Positions 1-12,477 of a stretch of DNA of 64,000 nt are shown piece by piece. The first letter of the stretch is position 1. Every line of letters begins with the position of its first letter. Below the pieces are notes generated by a model. It ran no database searches and had not been told where the DNA came from. It saw only the letters and a program-made list of their open reading frames with translations. Source of the stretch: Notospermus geniculatus (Eukaryota; Nemertea; Pilidiophora; Heteronemertea; Lineidae); assembly GCA_002633025.1 (NCBI GenBank), contig NMRB01001159.1, forward strand, positions 111,489 to 175,488, in the 5' to 3' direction. The translations under genes were made by a program, and so were the position numbers.

Positions 1-914
1 GACTTCTGTGGATGTTTCGGAAAATGATTACTAAGTATTCTTTGATCAAGAATATCTCATGCAATAAATTTCCAGGGTCCCTTTGCCAGAGCAATGTCTT
101 AGCATGTGATAGTAAAGAAAAATAATAACTTAGTGTAGCAAAATTTTTTTTTAATTTTGGAAGTAATATTTCCTGAATGTGTGAAAAGCGAACAGTTTAC
201 AAAACATCTTGAAATTGCCTAATTGGTCTGAATGGTGATTGTGTCATTTGTGTTTCCTTTTTGCGCTGAATGATTGAAGGGGGTCAAAATATGAATTTTA
301 GAAACAGCAGAATTTATTGCCGAGCAGTTCAACTTCAAGTGTGGAAATAACCAATATTTAGTGGCGTGCACTGTCTCTGTTGTGTTATGTTTAAAATTCA
401 CAATTTAGTTTCAAAAGAAAATAACATTCTGTGATGCTGATCAAGAATTGGAATTTTAAAATTATTTCACGAGCATGCTGTATGGATGGAATATTGGAAA
501 CTCTGTTTTATGATGTATCACTTCAAGTGGAAATTCAAAGTAGAATTGTTCTGTTCGATGAAGTGCATTTTCATTAGCAGTGTTGACTGTAACTGTGCGT
601 AAGAATTACCCTAGCAAACAGACCTAATGATGTGGCATTGGTACACGCCTTTGATTGACAAAAGATGATTTCACTCAAGTTGTTACAGCAATGAGCATGA
701 CAAAATAATATCAATTTTGCACCATCTCTTATGCCTTGAGGCGACAGATCCATGGTGTGGTTTGTCTCAAGTAATGCACAGTATTGGTTCTGGTAATGCC
801 TAGCCATGATAGTCAAGTGGCGTTCGTTTCATTTGTGTTTGGCTGATTTCAGTGTACATTTCACTGAAATGTATTCAGTCCAGTGGCCGCTGCTGCAGCC
901 AGCTTGAGTGAAGC

Positions 915-1375
915 AGACTGACTCTGTGCGTACGCTCCATTCCACTTTCGAGTGGCGCGAGGTTTATGAACAGTAGCTCCGCAACGGGTGGGTCAAATTT
1001 GACGAAACATACATCAATCGATTTGTCTCTCTTGCCGCTACAGCCATCATCGCTGTCATTTTCCCAAAAAACGTGACAGAAAAAAGTTCTTTCACGAATC
1101 ATAGTTCGTGTTTACGGCCGAAATGGTGGCCATTTTGAAATGACGCAATGCATCGCGCATGTGTAAACTGCACTGAACACCATGGCGAAATGAAATGGGT
1201 TTTGAGAAAGGGATCCATTATGTCGGCCTTACACAAAAAATGAAGATAGCAGAAAGATACCGACAAGAAAGACAAGTCAATTGATGTATGGTATGTCAAA
1301 TTTGACCCACCAGTTGTGGAGATACTGGCTGAAACCTCCCGCCACACGGATGTGGAATGAACAGTAGTCAAGTGT
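915..1375. mobile_element. Foldback element with ~180-bp diverged arms
   Basis: Arms at about 915-1120 and 1190-1375 are imperfect reverse complements: GGTGGGTCAAATTTGAC at 987 pairs with GTCAAATTTGACCCACC at 1297, and ACATACATCAAT pairs with ATTGATGTATG. Two minus-strand open frames here are by-products of the repeat. It looks like an old MITE or foldback transposon; no transposase is visible. Confidence 0.6.
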
Positions 1376-2510
1376 GCAGAAATCTTACGTGCATACGAAA
1401 GGGGATTTTTGTGATAAAAGCGCATACCGATTGTCACATCTGTTCAGCGAGAGGTGAAACTCTTGTCCGAGGGATTTATAACTTGCATTCTCAGGTGGAA
1501 CCTGTTATATTTCTTCTAAAAGTTGTTATCGATCGCGAAATGCAAATACTATTGACGTTGGCACATATGTAATGTGAAATATTGGAGAAGATAACGTGAG
1601 TGTTCCTAGTATATAATGTCATTTTTCAAGAAGATCGACTTTCTATCGCAGGTGGTTCCAGACGCACAAAGAGTCGTCGGAAGTCGTCGGATAATGCCCC
1701 TCTTAGCTCAGATATGAAATACCCGCCAGAAGTATCATTCACACACAACAATTTCAATATGAAATGATAGCAATCAATGTCTTGCTTATGTGCACGTATC
1801 AATATCAGGCACTTATCATCCACTCTCGGCTCTGATGCTGAGCGGACACATCCCCCATTTGGCACAACTTGAAGGTGGATTTATTGATTCTTGACTTCCA
1901 TATCAGCGGGAAAGTTTTCAAATGTAATACTAGTTTAGTGACGTGCCACCAAGTTGTGGGTGAGTGGTGAGTGTCATGAATTTTCTACCTGCCCCACTTC
2001 GTCCCAAAGTTGTCTGGCTTCTTCATGGGAGGGGGGCAGGCAATTAGTGGCAAAGCCGAAATACCAACTTCCATGTTGATTTGCCACTGACGGAGTGTGG
2101 CTACTTGTCACATTGTCAAACAAGCCCTGTACTTGCCTGTAGTGTAAAACATATTGATTATTTCAGTGTAATGGACCGGCCTCTTTCCATCATATTGGTT
2201 CTGAAGTTTGTACTGCGTGGGTTCATTACAGGCATCGAATTTTGTGCAACCGAAGCACACTTTGTCCAAAATGATTTATCTGTACCATTACTTGCACTCC
2301 TGTGTGCGATCCTCGAAGAATCCACCTCAAAGTGAAATTTCTGTGTCCTTGCCTGATGTCTATGATTCGGTATGCACAATGTCAGTGTGTTTTCTCATTC
2401 ATTCCAATATCCATCATTTGTTTGTTCTCTGAACTTTTACATCCTCCCACAGCAGGGGTTTTCCCTCACTCCTTTTCGTCCACTCACATAGACTTGTATT
2501 TGATTTTCTG

Positions 2511-2735
2511 TCAGGGCTGAAGCTTAGGCCCTGGTAAGTGCGGAAGAGGCCATCTCAAGCTACTCATATTCCTCACTTGGATGGGGTCTTTTACTTGCCT
2601 TGGAAAGGCACAAGCTACAAGGCACCAATACTGTCCCATCGTGAAGAGCCAGGGATGATTCATCCCATATGGCCTGGGCTCAATTCGAACCGAGTACCTG
2701 CCACTGACGATACAGCCTAGACTTTTTGGGAACAT
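2511..2735 (-). mobile_element. Possible tRNA-derived SINE (weak)
   Basis: On the minus strand the stretch GGTACTCGGTTCGAATTGAG has a B-box-like core (GGTTCGAATT). I see no clear A box or poly(A)/simple tail, so this is a weak call. Confidence 0.25.
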
Positions 2736-2780
2736 ATGAAGAGGAGCGAGACCAAAGCCCTGCTATGGGAGGATGAACTA

Positions 2781-2909
2781 TTAGGTATCCGCCACGGATT
2801 AATGATGGTTACGTACATGTACCACTACGATAAGATCAGTGCATAACGCATGCATGGGGTTACTGCTGCACGTAGGCCAAGTCATCAGTAACGAGTGGCG
2901 GATACCTAA
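2781..2909. mobile_element. TA-flanked MITE, 129 bp
   Basis: Perfect 15-bp terminal inverted repeats TTAGGTATCCGCCAC / GTGGCGGATACCTAA, flanked on both sides by TA (2779-2780, 2910-2911). TA duplication points to a Tc1/mariner-like mobilising transposase (family knowledge). Too short to code for anything. Confidence 0.8.
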
Positions 2910-3861
2910 TAAGACCATTTTTTGAGTGTGACCATTAAGATTGATTCCCAAGAATGACTTTAGGGCTGAGGTGAAAGACCTTGTTTTTCTGTGTCGATGG
3001 GGGATGGGGTGATACTCTGCCTCCCTGACACACGGGGCTATATCGTCGTACCAACTCATTAGTAATTAGCTGGGGTGAGATTAATTAACCAAACTCTTGA
3101 CCTCCTCCGCTCCCGTCTAATGCTGCACCGAACTGCATCATTTTCAAGAATATCCATCAAAACTTCATTGGCATACATAAAAGAGAGGACACTTCATAAC
3201 TTGTGCATAAATGTATTTTTGATTCAGTTCGAGAGATGGAAAAAATGTTGCGTATGTTATACTAGAGTGTTACGATTCTTAATGAGAATGACAAGAGTCA
3301 GTGATGGAAAATGCTGCGGTAATCACCAAACTCGCCAAACTCGATAAGTGGGACGCACTCAAATTATTAATAACTTTTATTATCTGCTGATCTCATATTT
3401 ATCTCTACTTATTGTGGATGAATATTCGTGTCTGCTTTCGACTCAATATTCCGTCGCTTGTACCAAGGGAACTGGAAAAAAACTTCATCAGCTTTCGGTT
3501 CTGTTATCAACTCTTGCTCGCGATATTGTCTCTTAAACATAATGTAGAATTTCACGGAAAAACTCATCACGTTTACTTGTGTATTTGGTCAGGTGAACGG
3601 GGCTTCAAACCACTCTCAATCCGTGCAGTCACTATGATTTATCGTGCTGTAACTGTACCAATAGTACTTCACTAAAAATAATTTCTGCTGCATAATGCTG
3701 GAAGCACAGGCATCTCATACGTCTGTCTGCACTTGTAGGGGGAGGAGGGAGGTTTTTGAGGACCCTGGGGCTATACTATACCAGTGTATACACTATAAAA
3801 AGACAAGGCCTGCAACTGTTTATTCACCTGTCCGAGACACTCACTCACTTCAAACGCTCTG

Positions 3862-4297
3862 TACATCACTGAAAACACACTGACAACCCACAAACCTGGT
3901 ATCACTGTGAACTATAATAATCTTTCCATTGTTTGAAATCCAAAATTTAGCTCCACATTGACTCTATACGATCCTTTCACGCAAAAATAAAAAAAAATCA
4001 CCATGAAATCTGCTCTCCTGATTGTCCATCCCCCTCACACATTACTGTAGACTAGTACTCGTTCCCAACACTGTTCACGGCCTTAACCGTGAGGTATGGT
4101 GGGACAGGGTACCAGTGTGTGAGGGGGATGGACAATCAGGAGAGCAGATTTCATGGTGATTTTTGTTGATTTTTTGCGTGAAAGGATCGTACAGAGTCAA
4201 TGTGGAGCTAAATTTTGGATTTCAAACAATGGAAGGATTATTATAGTTCACAGTGATACCAGGTTTGTGGGTTGTCAGTGTGTTTTCAGTGATGTAN
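3862..4297. mobile_element. Large near-perfect foldback, ~180-bp arms
   Basis: Arms 3862-4040 and 4117-4296 are nearly perfect reverse complements (TACATCACTGAAAACACAC at 3862 pairs with GTGTGTTTTCAGTGATGTA), with a 76-bp loop. One unresolved base (N) sits at 4297, right at the outer end of the second arm, as expected where reads have trouble with a hairpin. Recent foldback element or local inverted duplication; no coding. Confidence 0.85.
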
Positions 4298-4531
4298 TTT
4301 TCAAACGTGATATTCATTGGTCATGCTGGACTTGAACATGTTAAAAAGTGCTTAAAACCACCAAATTGTATTTTGCCTTGTTATGCATGCTGCAGATTTC
4401 ATATGTTTTGCTGTTGAGACAAACTGAACAGAATTAAGCCCCCTTCCAAAGTTGCTGTTGGCGCGCAGGGGACATTACGCCTGCGGCACCTCTGAAGTTC
4501 TTGATTTGATCCCTCAGATCTAAACTCCCAA

Positions 4532-4661
4532 GGCCGTATTAAAAAAGGGTGATCAGCACATGATTAAGACTTAGACGAGTGTAACTTCACTAACACACTT
4601 CCACCATGCATTTGATGAAGTACATGCGTCTAAGTCTCTTTAACCCTTTTTGAATACGCCC
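4532..4661. mobile_element. MITE with GGCCGTATT ends
   Basis: Inverted ends GGCCGTATTAAAAAAGGGT (4532) and ACCCTTTTTGAATACGCC (to about 4661), with further pairing AGACTTAGACG / CGTCTAAGTCT. About 130 bp, non-coding. Confidence 0.65.
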
Positions 4662-4774
4662 CCCAATTTTGAACGGCTCCTCGTATTAACCGTGCTCCGA
4701 AACTGTTTCGGTTCATGTGATTTTCAGAAGATGACCAATAGGTGTCACTAAAAATTGGTGCCAAACTACAGCAT

Positions 4775-5043
4775 GTTGCACAGTTGACGTACCTTTATCA
4801 GCACACCTTCCACGAATGTCACGCGGAAAGTACGCTTCAGTTCATTGCGTATGGTACGGGTGCATCACGTGTCTCTTAGCGTGACGTCCACGCACCACGG
4901 GCGAATGATGTTACGTCTTTACTGCATGCTTTCCATGACGGCGCACGACGTCTGCGGAAGATACGATGACAGTACACACATGACGCTGCATGTGGTACGT
5001 GGATGGTGCACGTCGCAGAAGGGAGGTCAATTGTGCAACGTAC
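4775..5043. mobile_element. MITE-like repeat, family shared with 7100-7250
   Basis: Inverted ends GTTGCACAGTTGACGTACC and GGAGGTCAATTGTGCAAC. The inner part is similar to the reverse complement of 7130-7250 in duplicon copy A (CAATTGACCTCCCTTCTGCG, and translations THMTLHVVRG in both), so it is a repeat family and not a gene. Confidence 0.6.
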
Positions 5044-5856
5044 TGTAGTAGCAAGCATAGCCAATCAGTGGTCTGCTTTCAGGCCCACTTTTCTGCCAAG
5101 CAACGGGTGACAAATTGGGGGTACTCATCCTTGCACCAACTGTCATATTCAAAGTTGCGTGAAGTCACTAATGTGAAGAAGACAGATTGAGAAGAATTTA
5201 TGAAAATCAGAAATGGGTATTGGATTGGAATTCATATTGATTTGTAAAAATGATAATGGCTGCTTTCATTTTGACGTATCCATCCATTGGCCCACTTCCA
5301 TCAGCCGCACTCAGCTAATGCACAAAAACAGATGTTGACTCTTCTCAATTTTTTTGCACGTTTTAAAAAATCATTTCCCTAAGTGAATCTACATCGTGTA
5401 TAATTGGGACGCCCCGCCACGCGTAATCTTCACCAGTTGTTGTGGTTACCCTGTGGTAGGGGTAGGGGGGTTGTCGATATCAGCGACATTATCCAAATCA
5501 ATAAACTAATAAGTGTGATAGATATAAAATGACAAAGACTGGTAATGTTTTAGTTGCTTCGTGATGAAACGAAGAGGTTGCATCTTCAGTCATGTCAGTG
5601 GTTTTGATGTATCTTAGCTGCGTTTCTTACCAGGTAGGTGGCTTGACTTCTTCTTCATGTTGGTCTTCTTTTGTTCTGGGTACTTGCCTCTTGACATGCT
5701 TGAGATGAGCGTTTAGATTTTCCCCCAGGCATTTAGGCAAGGTGATTGCGTGTTGAGGAGCTGTTCAGAGTTTCACTATTGAACCTTGATCCTAACTTTG
5801 TAAACGCAAGTAATAATTCAGGGTGGTGGTTGCTCCTTCAGAAAAGATTCTGTTAG

Positions 5857-5958
5857 GGCCGTATGCACCAACGAAGATTATGTTGAACTCAGGTTGAACA
5901 ATTGAAAAGCTGTGGCTCAACTTGAGTTCAAGATAATCTTTGTTGGTGCATACGGGCC
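5857..5958. mobile_element. Hairpin MITE, ~100 bp
   Basis: Arms GGCCGTATGCACCAACGAAG (5857) and CTTTGTTGGTGCATACGGGCC (to 5958) pair over about 45 bp with a short loop. Directly followed by another inverted-repeat element at 5964. Confidence 0.7.
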
Positions 5959-5963
5959 TAAAG

Positions 5964-6187
5964 CTAGGAATCCACCATTGATTTTCAAGTTGATTTTGTG
6001 TTGCGACTTGCTTTGCAACTGGGTTCTCGATCGCCGTAGTGGACTCGCTACACGTGATTTCCACCAATGGCGAAGATATGGTTAATTTCAGTCGGCGACC
6101 GGTATCAGTTCCTTGCGATCGTATTCAATCGCAGGTAGCAGGTTGCAGAGCAAGTCGCAACGCAGAAAATCAGCAGTGGATTCCTAG
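5964..6187. mobile_element. MITE with CTAGGAATCC ends (copy 1)
   Basis: Ends CTAGGAATCCACCATTGATT and CAGCAGTGGATTCCTAG are inverted repeats. A second family member lies in opposite orientation in the 3' region at 54716-54926; they share the inner words CGGCGACCGGTATCAGTTCC and TTGCGACTTGC/GCAACTTGC. Confidence 0.7.
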
Positions 6188-6324
6188 TAAGAGGAAATGG
6201 CAGTTCATCATTTATTGCGTGGATTTTGAGTCTTTTGCTTGTTTAAAAATTAATAAGTCCAAAAACCTGATTGAATTGGTTTTGTGTACGGGTATTCTAA
6301 TTCCAAGTTGAACCTTGCCCCATA

Positions 6325-6520
6325 CAAAAAGTAACCGGGATCCCGGCGGGATCCCAGCTGGGATCCCGGTGGGATCCCACCTGGGATCCCGGCGGGATCC
6401 CACCGGGAATTTTAGGCGGGATTTTTGGGCGGGATAAAAGTGGGATCCCAGTTATAAGACCGGGATCCCGGTGGGATGAGCCCGGGATCCCGGTGGGATG
6501 AGACCGGGNATTATAGGCTA
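6325..6520. repeat. GGGATCCCGG palindromic array
   Basis: Some ten GGGATCCC palindromes separated by short GC spacers (CGGC, AGCT, CGGT, ACCT), grading into a diverged tail (GGCGGGATTTTTGGGCGGG). One unresolved base at 6509. Strongly self-complementary and far more GC-rich than its surroundings; no coding. Confidence 0.85.
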
Positions 6521-7056
6521 TAAAAATGTTCTTGTCTTACAGCATTCCTTGTGTGTTTCAGGCCTACTTACCCTAGGCATTGCTGTATAGATATTGAGAT
6601 TGATGGTAATTGGTTTAGGCCTACCTGTCCCATTCCTGCCATGATGGGCTTTCAGTATTGGATCAAATTGTAATTGATACAATAGCTGTTGGCTGTCATG
6701 AAATAAAGCCAAGTTGATGAACTGGTGGCTCAAATTTCCTGATGAACTGATCCAGTAATCAGAGTTGTATTATCTGCATAAACATGCAAGGCCTAGTTGA
6801 TGAACTATGATAAGAATGTTCTGAAACTTCTGCGATTCTGCCATTATCAATTGCTCCACCTCCACCTATCACCATGTGGATTGGTCTCTGACCTGCGCTG
6901 AATGCTTCTGAGTGGTTTATGTGTTTTGGTATGCGTGTATTCCGTCATTTGTGTAACATCAGCATGGTGAGAAGAATGATCCGTAGGCCCTGCTGGGGCT
7001 ACTCAGAATGCCGCATCAGAAGAGGATGCATTGCATTTGCAGCAAGATCTTGCTGA

Positions 7057-7280
7057 TTTGATGTTCTCAGTAGCCCTTTTGATGCAGGGTCACTATTTCT
7101 GCCCTTTGAACCTCACTCGATCGGCTTTTCCCCCCATCTACATGTACAGTACGCTGCACAATTGACCTCCCTTCTGCGCCGCGCACCACATGCAGAGTCA
7201 TGTGCGTACCGTCCTCGTGTCTTCCGCGGAGTTCTGCCAGTGACGTCATTTGTGAATTTTATGCAAATTATGTAACTTTA
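7057..7280. other. Copy-A-specific repeat inside the duplicon
   Basis: This stretch has no counterpart in copy B, where 17325-17712 occupies the same place. The middle (7130-7250) is the reverse complement of the repeat at 4775-5043. The flanks match copy B again from ATTCAATTCTCAATACGGC. Confidence 0.6.
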
Positions 7281-8004
7281 TTCAATTCTCAATACGGCTG
7301 ATGTACCGGAATGCAGATAGAAGTGACCTACATTTGAACCAGGGAATCCACCAATCACGAAGGGGTTTCCCACGTTAAAAATAGAAAATGTGTCAACATA
7401 ATAGTTCCTATACTTACCACCTGCGCCAGCACCGACCAATCAGATGCAGGCCCGACGCAATAGGCACGCCCGGTCCTTGTTAGGACCGGGTACCAGTTTA
7501 AAAAGGACACTGAGAGAAAACCAACAAAATTGACAAGTGTGGGCTTAAACTTTTGCAAATGACTGTATCATGTAGGTCCCGTATAAATGTGCCACGTTCC
7601 TATTACTGGCGTTGCCATCCATGATGATGTCCTGTCCTTGTATAGGAATCTAATTACACATCCCTAATTGTCATTGATGACTTGTATCTGTTCATTTACC
7701 TAATTTATGTGAAAATCACTCCTTTATTGGCTTATTATATGTATCCGTAGCAATAAATAATGCACAACTCCGATCATCGATAATTCATTTGACCTTGATA
7801 GCCATCAGTGTACAAGATAATTTTTACCCGTGTACACATGGATCAGGTATCTATTGGTTTCTGGAAATGTACATCAGTCAGTCCTGTATTATGGCATACG
7901 GCTGATTTTGTGGGAGATGAAATGTACATGACAGTGTGGTAGCCTATGCAGTATGGTGTAAAAGTCATTTAGGTCAACCTACCCCAGATAAATGAACATA
8001 AAGT

Positions 8005-8149
8005 GGGCCATACATGATCAATATTATTGCACAAAATGGGGCCCAAAATAGGGGCATGTGCTTCTGGCATGATGGGTGGAAAAAAGATTGGCAATAATAT
8101 TGCCCATTTTGGTCCTCATATTGTGCAATAATATTGAACGAGTATGGGC
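8005..8149. mobile_element. Imperfect foldback in duplicon A
   Basis: GGGCCATACATGATCAATAT at the left pairs imperfectly with ATATTGAACGAGTATGGGC at the right; the inner words TATTGCACAAAATGGG and CCATTTTGG...TATTGTGCAATA also pair. Copy at 18465-18609, same length of 145 bp, so it predates the duplication. Confidence 0.6.
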
Positions 8150-8237
8150 AGCTTAATAACTGATTTTGTGGAGAGAAGCAGCTTATGTAACGATTAGCTA
8201 CTGCAGATAAGTAATGGTGCTAATAGCTTTTATTGGG

Positions 8238-8380
8238 CAGTCAGTGTGGCAGAGTGGAAACCGGTGCCTATCACCCCTGTCAGAATTCATGTGATAGAGA
8301 GGTCAACTTTCTTTGACAATGCAAGTTCTCTCCCGGTACTCTGGTTTCCTCCTGCTGTTCATTATTAAATGATTCCCACT
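8238..8380 (+). mobile_element. tRNA-derived SINE fragment (duplicon A)
   Basis: A-box-like TGGCAGAGTGG at about 8250, then ACCGGTGCCTATCACC and, further on, CTCTGGTTTCCTCCTGCTGT. The same arrangement recurs in reverse at 33655-33876, 34330-34440, 32030-32180 and 15300-15460, so this is one SINE family dispersed through the locus. The tail CTCTGGTTTCCTCC suggests a shared SINE core, but I could not identify the family. Confidence 0.5.
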
Positions 8381-8617
8381 TCACCAAGCGGGCACTGTGC
8401 CATTGGCACTATTTTTAAATTTGCCTGATGTTGTCTATGCTGTGTATTTGGTGCTCAATTAATAGTGACTCAATATTTCAAGAAATTCACTCAAGTCGTT
8501 TAGGCCCAGCTACTCCTCGATATAAGATGGGATGTTTTTCACTGTGTGCCTTGTCTACATGTAGGTCGCACTGACCTTATTGTCATCTAAATCTTTCTGA
8601 CCTATTTTTCGTTACAG

Positions 8618-8666
8618 ATCTGATGAAATGGAAATGGTGATGGGTGACCTTGAACGAGCTAACGAG
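8618..8666 (+). CDS. cux1: CUX coiled-coil exon, duplicated copy A (49 nt)
   Basis: Short exon with a good acceptor (pyrimidine-rich tract, then TTACAG) and donor (GAG|GTAAGAT). After one nucleotide finishing the previous codon it encodes SDEMEMVMGDLERANE, which matches the vertebrate CUX1 coiled-coil segment ADEIEMIMTDLERANQ (recalled). It ends at a codon boundary (phase 0), which fits the next exon at 33241 starting with an in-frame CGA codon. Its length of 49 nt is not a multiple of three. It lies inside the ~10.3 kb duplicated unit; the other copy is at 19075-19123 and differs by a single synonymous change (GAA here, GAG there, at 8654). Using both copies would read ATC TGA, an immediate stop. 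Confidence 0.85.
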
Positions 8667-9796
8667 GTAAGATCAAGTTTATCGATTAAGAATTCAGGAT
8701 GATTAAATGGGTCATTTCTCAACAAATTAGCTTTCAGAAAGGGTTTCTTTGCTATGTAAACTGAGGTGCGATGTTATGGATTGAAATAAGATTACATGTA
8801 TTTCACATTCAGGGCTTTCCACATAGGCGGGGCTGCATGTCCTAACAGCCTAGTCAGACTCAGGTCATTGTTTTGACATGGTGAAGTGATTATATTTGCA
8901 TAGTCTATCAGCGTCTGCAAATTTTGATACCAAATTTTCAACGAATTGGCAACTGGTCAGCAAAATTTTGCACTCAATTCTGACTTTCAAAATTAAAGCG
9001 ATAAAGAAAAATATTTTTGTCTTTTCCTGAAAAGTTGCTAAGTGATTTTAGATTGTTCTGCCATCTAGCCCTTCATATATCGAGTAATTGATGTTGGTGA
9101 CTGGGAATAACTTTAAAGTACTTTTCTCTTTCCTTGACATGGTATTTTATTTTGAACCAATACTAACTCCATTTATTTCACTGTAATTGCTCTGACCTCT
9201 GCATTCCTGAATCCAATTGCTTGATCTACGAAGGTTATTTCAGAAGTCTCTCTGTCTTAATTCAATAAGACTTCCTCACATAAGTTGTGAATCATGTTAC
9301 ATTATAGTCAGATCATGAGGTCATCTCTAATTGGAAAAGTTGATTCCTAACGACATTTTAATTGATTCTTAATTGTATTTTAATTAATCTCGTTTAAGTG
9401 AGATGAGTTATATGATACGCAATCAGGGTAAAGTTCATGGGGAATGAATAGCGGGTCAAATCGTTCAAATCATCTGAGAAAAAATGATTGTTCCTCACTC
9501 TTTATATCATGTCTGGCGCCTAATTATAATGAGGCCAGTCTTGAATGCTGGCACATTCAATTGAATGGTTTGAATAAAAAGTACGATTTACTAATTTAAT
9601 TACATGTATTACTTCCGAAAAAGGAAACAACTTTGTTGGCTATTATAGATATTTAGATGCCCATCAACCTCATCCAAGTAATTTAACAGATGATCAACTC
9701 CAGCCTATGTGTGAAGCACTTTGAAATAATAGCACTATCAAAAGTGCCATATAAAAGATCGACATTATCTTAATATCTCTGCTGACGAAGTTATGC

Positions 9797-10080
9797 ATCA
9801 ATGATGAATGGTGTGATAATTTTTGCTTTGGCATTGTTGGCTGTCTTTTCCTGTTCCCTTAGTGTCTCAGCTGAGTGCCCGGCCCATGGGCCTCTTGTTT
9901 ATCTCCTGTCATGCAGTTTGAGAGACAGGAGTCAGGGAAGTCATGCATCAATGATGATTGATGGATGTGATAAATCTTTACTTCAGCGTTGTTGGCTGTG
10001 GTCTCCCTATCCCCTCAATATCTCAGCTGAGTGCCAGGCCCATGGGCCTCTTGTTTATCTCCTATCATGAAATTTCAGAA
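9797..10080 (+). repeat. ~150-bp tandem repeat, two units (duplicon A)
   Basis: Two units sharing ATGATGAATGGTGTGATAA / ATGATTGATGGATGTGATAA starts and TCTCAGCTGAGTGCC then GGCCCATGGGCCTCTTGTTT ends. In copy B the array has three units. A short open frame starting MMNGVIIFALALLAV looks like a signal peptide but belongs to the repeat. Confidence 0.75.
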
Positions 10081-12269
10081 GCAGGCTCCATTTATATATT
10101 TTTACCAATTCTTGAGGCATCCCAAGGTGCGGATGCCAAATATGGAACCTGCATGAAATTCGTTGCAGACTCTTCAATATGCAACTTGTCCTGTATCCTG
10201 TCCGTTAATGAATAATATGCAACAGGTCAGAGATTTTATTCCAGATTATTCTGTGCAGTATTGAAAATGTTTGCAGGCTGACACAAGATATGACTTTGTA
10301 ATCAAACATGATGAGCTACTCTTCCTAGTCTAATGAACTGTGTCAATTGGTCAAAATATTTACCTAATCTTTACAATATCGTCTACAAATGAATAAATTC
10401 CTAGAGTTGGTCCATGCGATGTTTTGGGATGTTTTATTGGAGTTTATAGATGGTATAGCCAAGACAAATCTCATCTCGGCCTTATTAAAAGTGTAGAAAT
10501 TGTGTTGTGTGAAATTTGTTAGGATGAAAATGCCGTGCTGCGTTTCCTCAAATGCAGCACATGCTGCATTTTCCAAATCATTCATGTAAATTGGCTATCC
10601 TAGCAAGATTGGACTAGCCAATCATGACAATACAATTATATATACATAGTAGGCATCAAAACCATCGCTTTTGCAACTTATAGTTGAATTAGGGCTTCAG
10701 ATAAGATTTGGTGTTAATGAGTAATTATACTCCTTCACTGGAAAGTCGATGAGTATATAAAACCTCCAGATCCACCTGTTGACCTGAATCTGAGACAGCG
10801 CTAGGAGATAAGCCGGCAGCAGTTTACTTGGGAGATTTTGTACTGGACTGGAAAGATGAGTATGGACATCAGCTTCTCAGAGAGGATAACTGTATTTCAC
10901 TCCTCATTGTCTTATGCCCTGTGAACCTGGCTTTGCCAACAAGCAAGTCTGACAAAAGAACTTCATTGGTGCAAGGACAATGAGCATCTGTTCTAAATTG
11001 GCCAAGTTTCAATGCTACCCCTCTAAGTCTAATGAGGTCAGAGGACATTGTGAGGACTTACGTCTCACTTCGGGATGTCTCTAATATGGAGGTTTAAGTG
11101 TATCAGTGAGATGCGCCAACTCTAATGTTGTTTTTTTTTGTGCAAAAAGTTTTCTACTTGTAAAGGATGTTGTAGTTAGGCAAGTATGTCAACTATGGTA
11201 ATGATTGATCTTCCCTGTCTGAGGCCAGTTCAAAGTGATCCGGGCACACGGCACATACTATTAAGCATATTACTCTGGTACTCATCTAAAAATGTAACTT
11301 GCGAACTAATGGTTCATTCCTGAAGATGCCAAGATCAAAGAACGTGGAAAAATGTAGCTGACCCCAGTGGCTTTGATGCTGAAAAATATTCTGATCGCTT
11401 TGTGCGACTGTTCAAATTGGATGACCCTGTCCATAAGGATATGGTCTTTCAAAGTGATATCCTGTGTGGCGTCACTCTGATACAACTTTGTTTGCAACTT
11501 GTTTGCTCAAGGATTTGCCCTTTCAAATGTCTGTTAAGTGCGATTCCTGTGGAAATTTGCTGTGATCTGACTGTTGCACTGTTGTATTTATTCAGTGGAC
11601 AACTTTGCCTGTTCATTTAGTACGTCTGCCCACGCTGTTGCTGCAGGTGTGTTCATCAGCACCTTCATGCTCGATCACTTGCATCATTTACAATCATCTG
11701 TGAAGGCTTCTCGTTAACGTTACCGTTGGATTTTGTCGGCGGATATTCAGATGAGATGGATTTTCAGTGGCGCTGGCCGTTTCCGTTTCCAGCAGTCATG
11801 TCGACGATGTATGAAAAATCAGCATTTCCAGTCCCATGGCCGGGATGGCATGGGGTCCTGGTAAGTTATGTTGCTGTTAGAATCGGGTTTCTTTTGTTGT
11901 TTTTAGAATTGGATAGGCGTGAGTCCACGTTAGTTACGAATGAGGCTTGTTGATAGGTGGATCTTAGCTCAATATTTCTCTTTGTGTAGGCTGGCTGCCG
12001 AGCAGGTCATTTCTTTATTTCTTTCAATGTCCCATGGAATATTGTGTAACTGATGGATGACATTGTTTATTTTCGGGTATTTGATTCCCATCAAGAATGA
12101 CAAAACCAATATAGCATTCCATCATATTGTTTGTGTGACTTCCTTTTGCATTAATTTCATGTTTCTATATTCCAACTTTATTGATCTCTTCAAAAATTTT
12201 TTAACTGAAATTCTCAGAAAATTACAATAGGAAAGTGCATATTTTTGCCATCTGACCTGAGCACATTAA

Positions 12270-12477
12270 CTCTTTCAGCCCTAGGCGATTTTTTTGCCGC
12301 GACTCCCAGATCCAGGCGATTTTCTGAAGAAAAAAATATTTCAGGATTTAAAAAAAAAACTACTTACCCAATCTTATATTGTAGAAAATTGGGATTAGGG
12401 GTGGACGGATATACTCGTTCATAGGATTTGAGAATGGTTTTGGCGAACGGATATATCCGTCTGTAGGGCTGAAAGAG
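12270..12477. mobile_element. TTAA-flanked MITE, duplicon A (intact)
   Basis: Ends CTCTTTCAGCCCTAGGCG and TAGGGCTGAAAGAG are inverted, with TTAA on both sides (12266-12269, 12478-12481). TTAA duplication is typical of piggyBac-type transposition (family knowledge). 208 bp, no coding. Confidence 0.75.

Larger units (their letters stand above)
1..6616. other. Intron or 5' flank before the duplication
   Basis: No exon supported. Sequence outside the foldback elements listed separately (915-1375, 2781-2909, 3862-4297, 4532-4661, 4775-5043, 5857-5958, 5964-6187) and the GGGATCCC array (6325-6520) is AT-rich and without domain matches. Since the first exon seen starts at phase 2, at least one more coding exon must lie to the left; I could not find it here. 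Confidence 0.6.

Noticed and set aside
9801-10070. Small secreted protein (signal-peptide-like ORF)
   Set aside because: It lies in a variable ~150-bp tandem repeat, the later part is repeat DNA read in shifting frames, and there is no promoter or conserved mature part.
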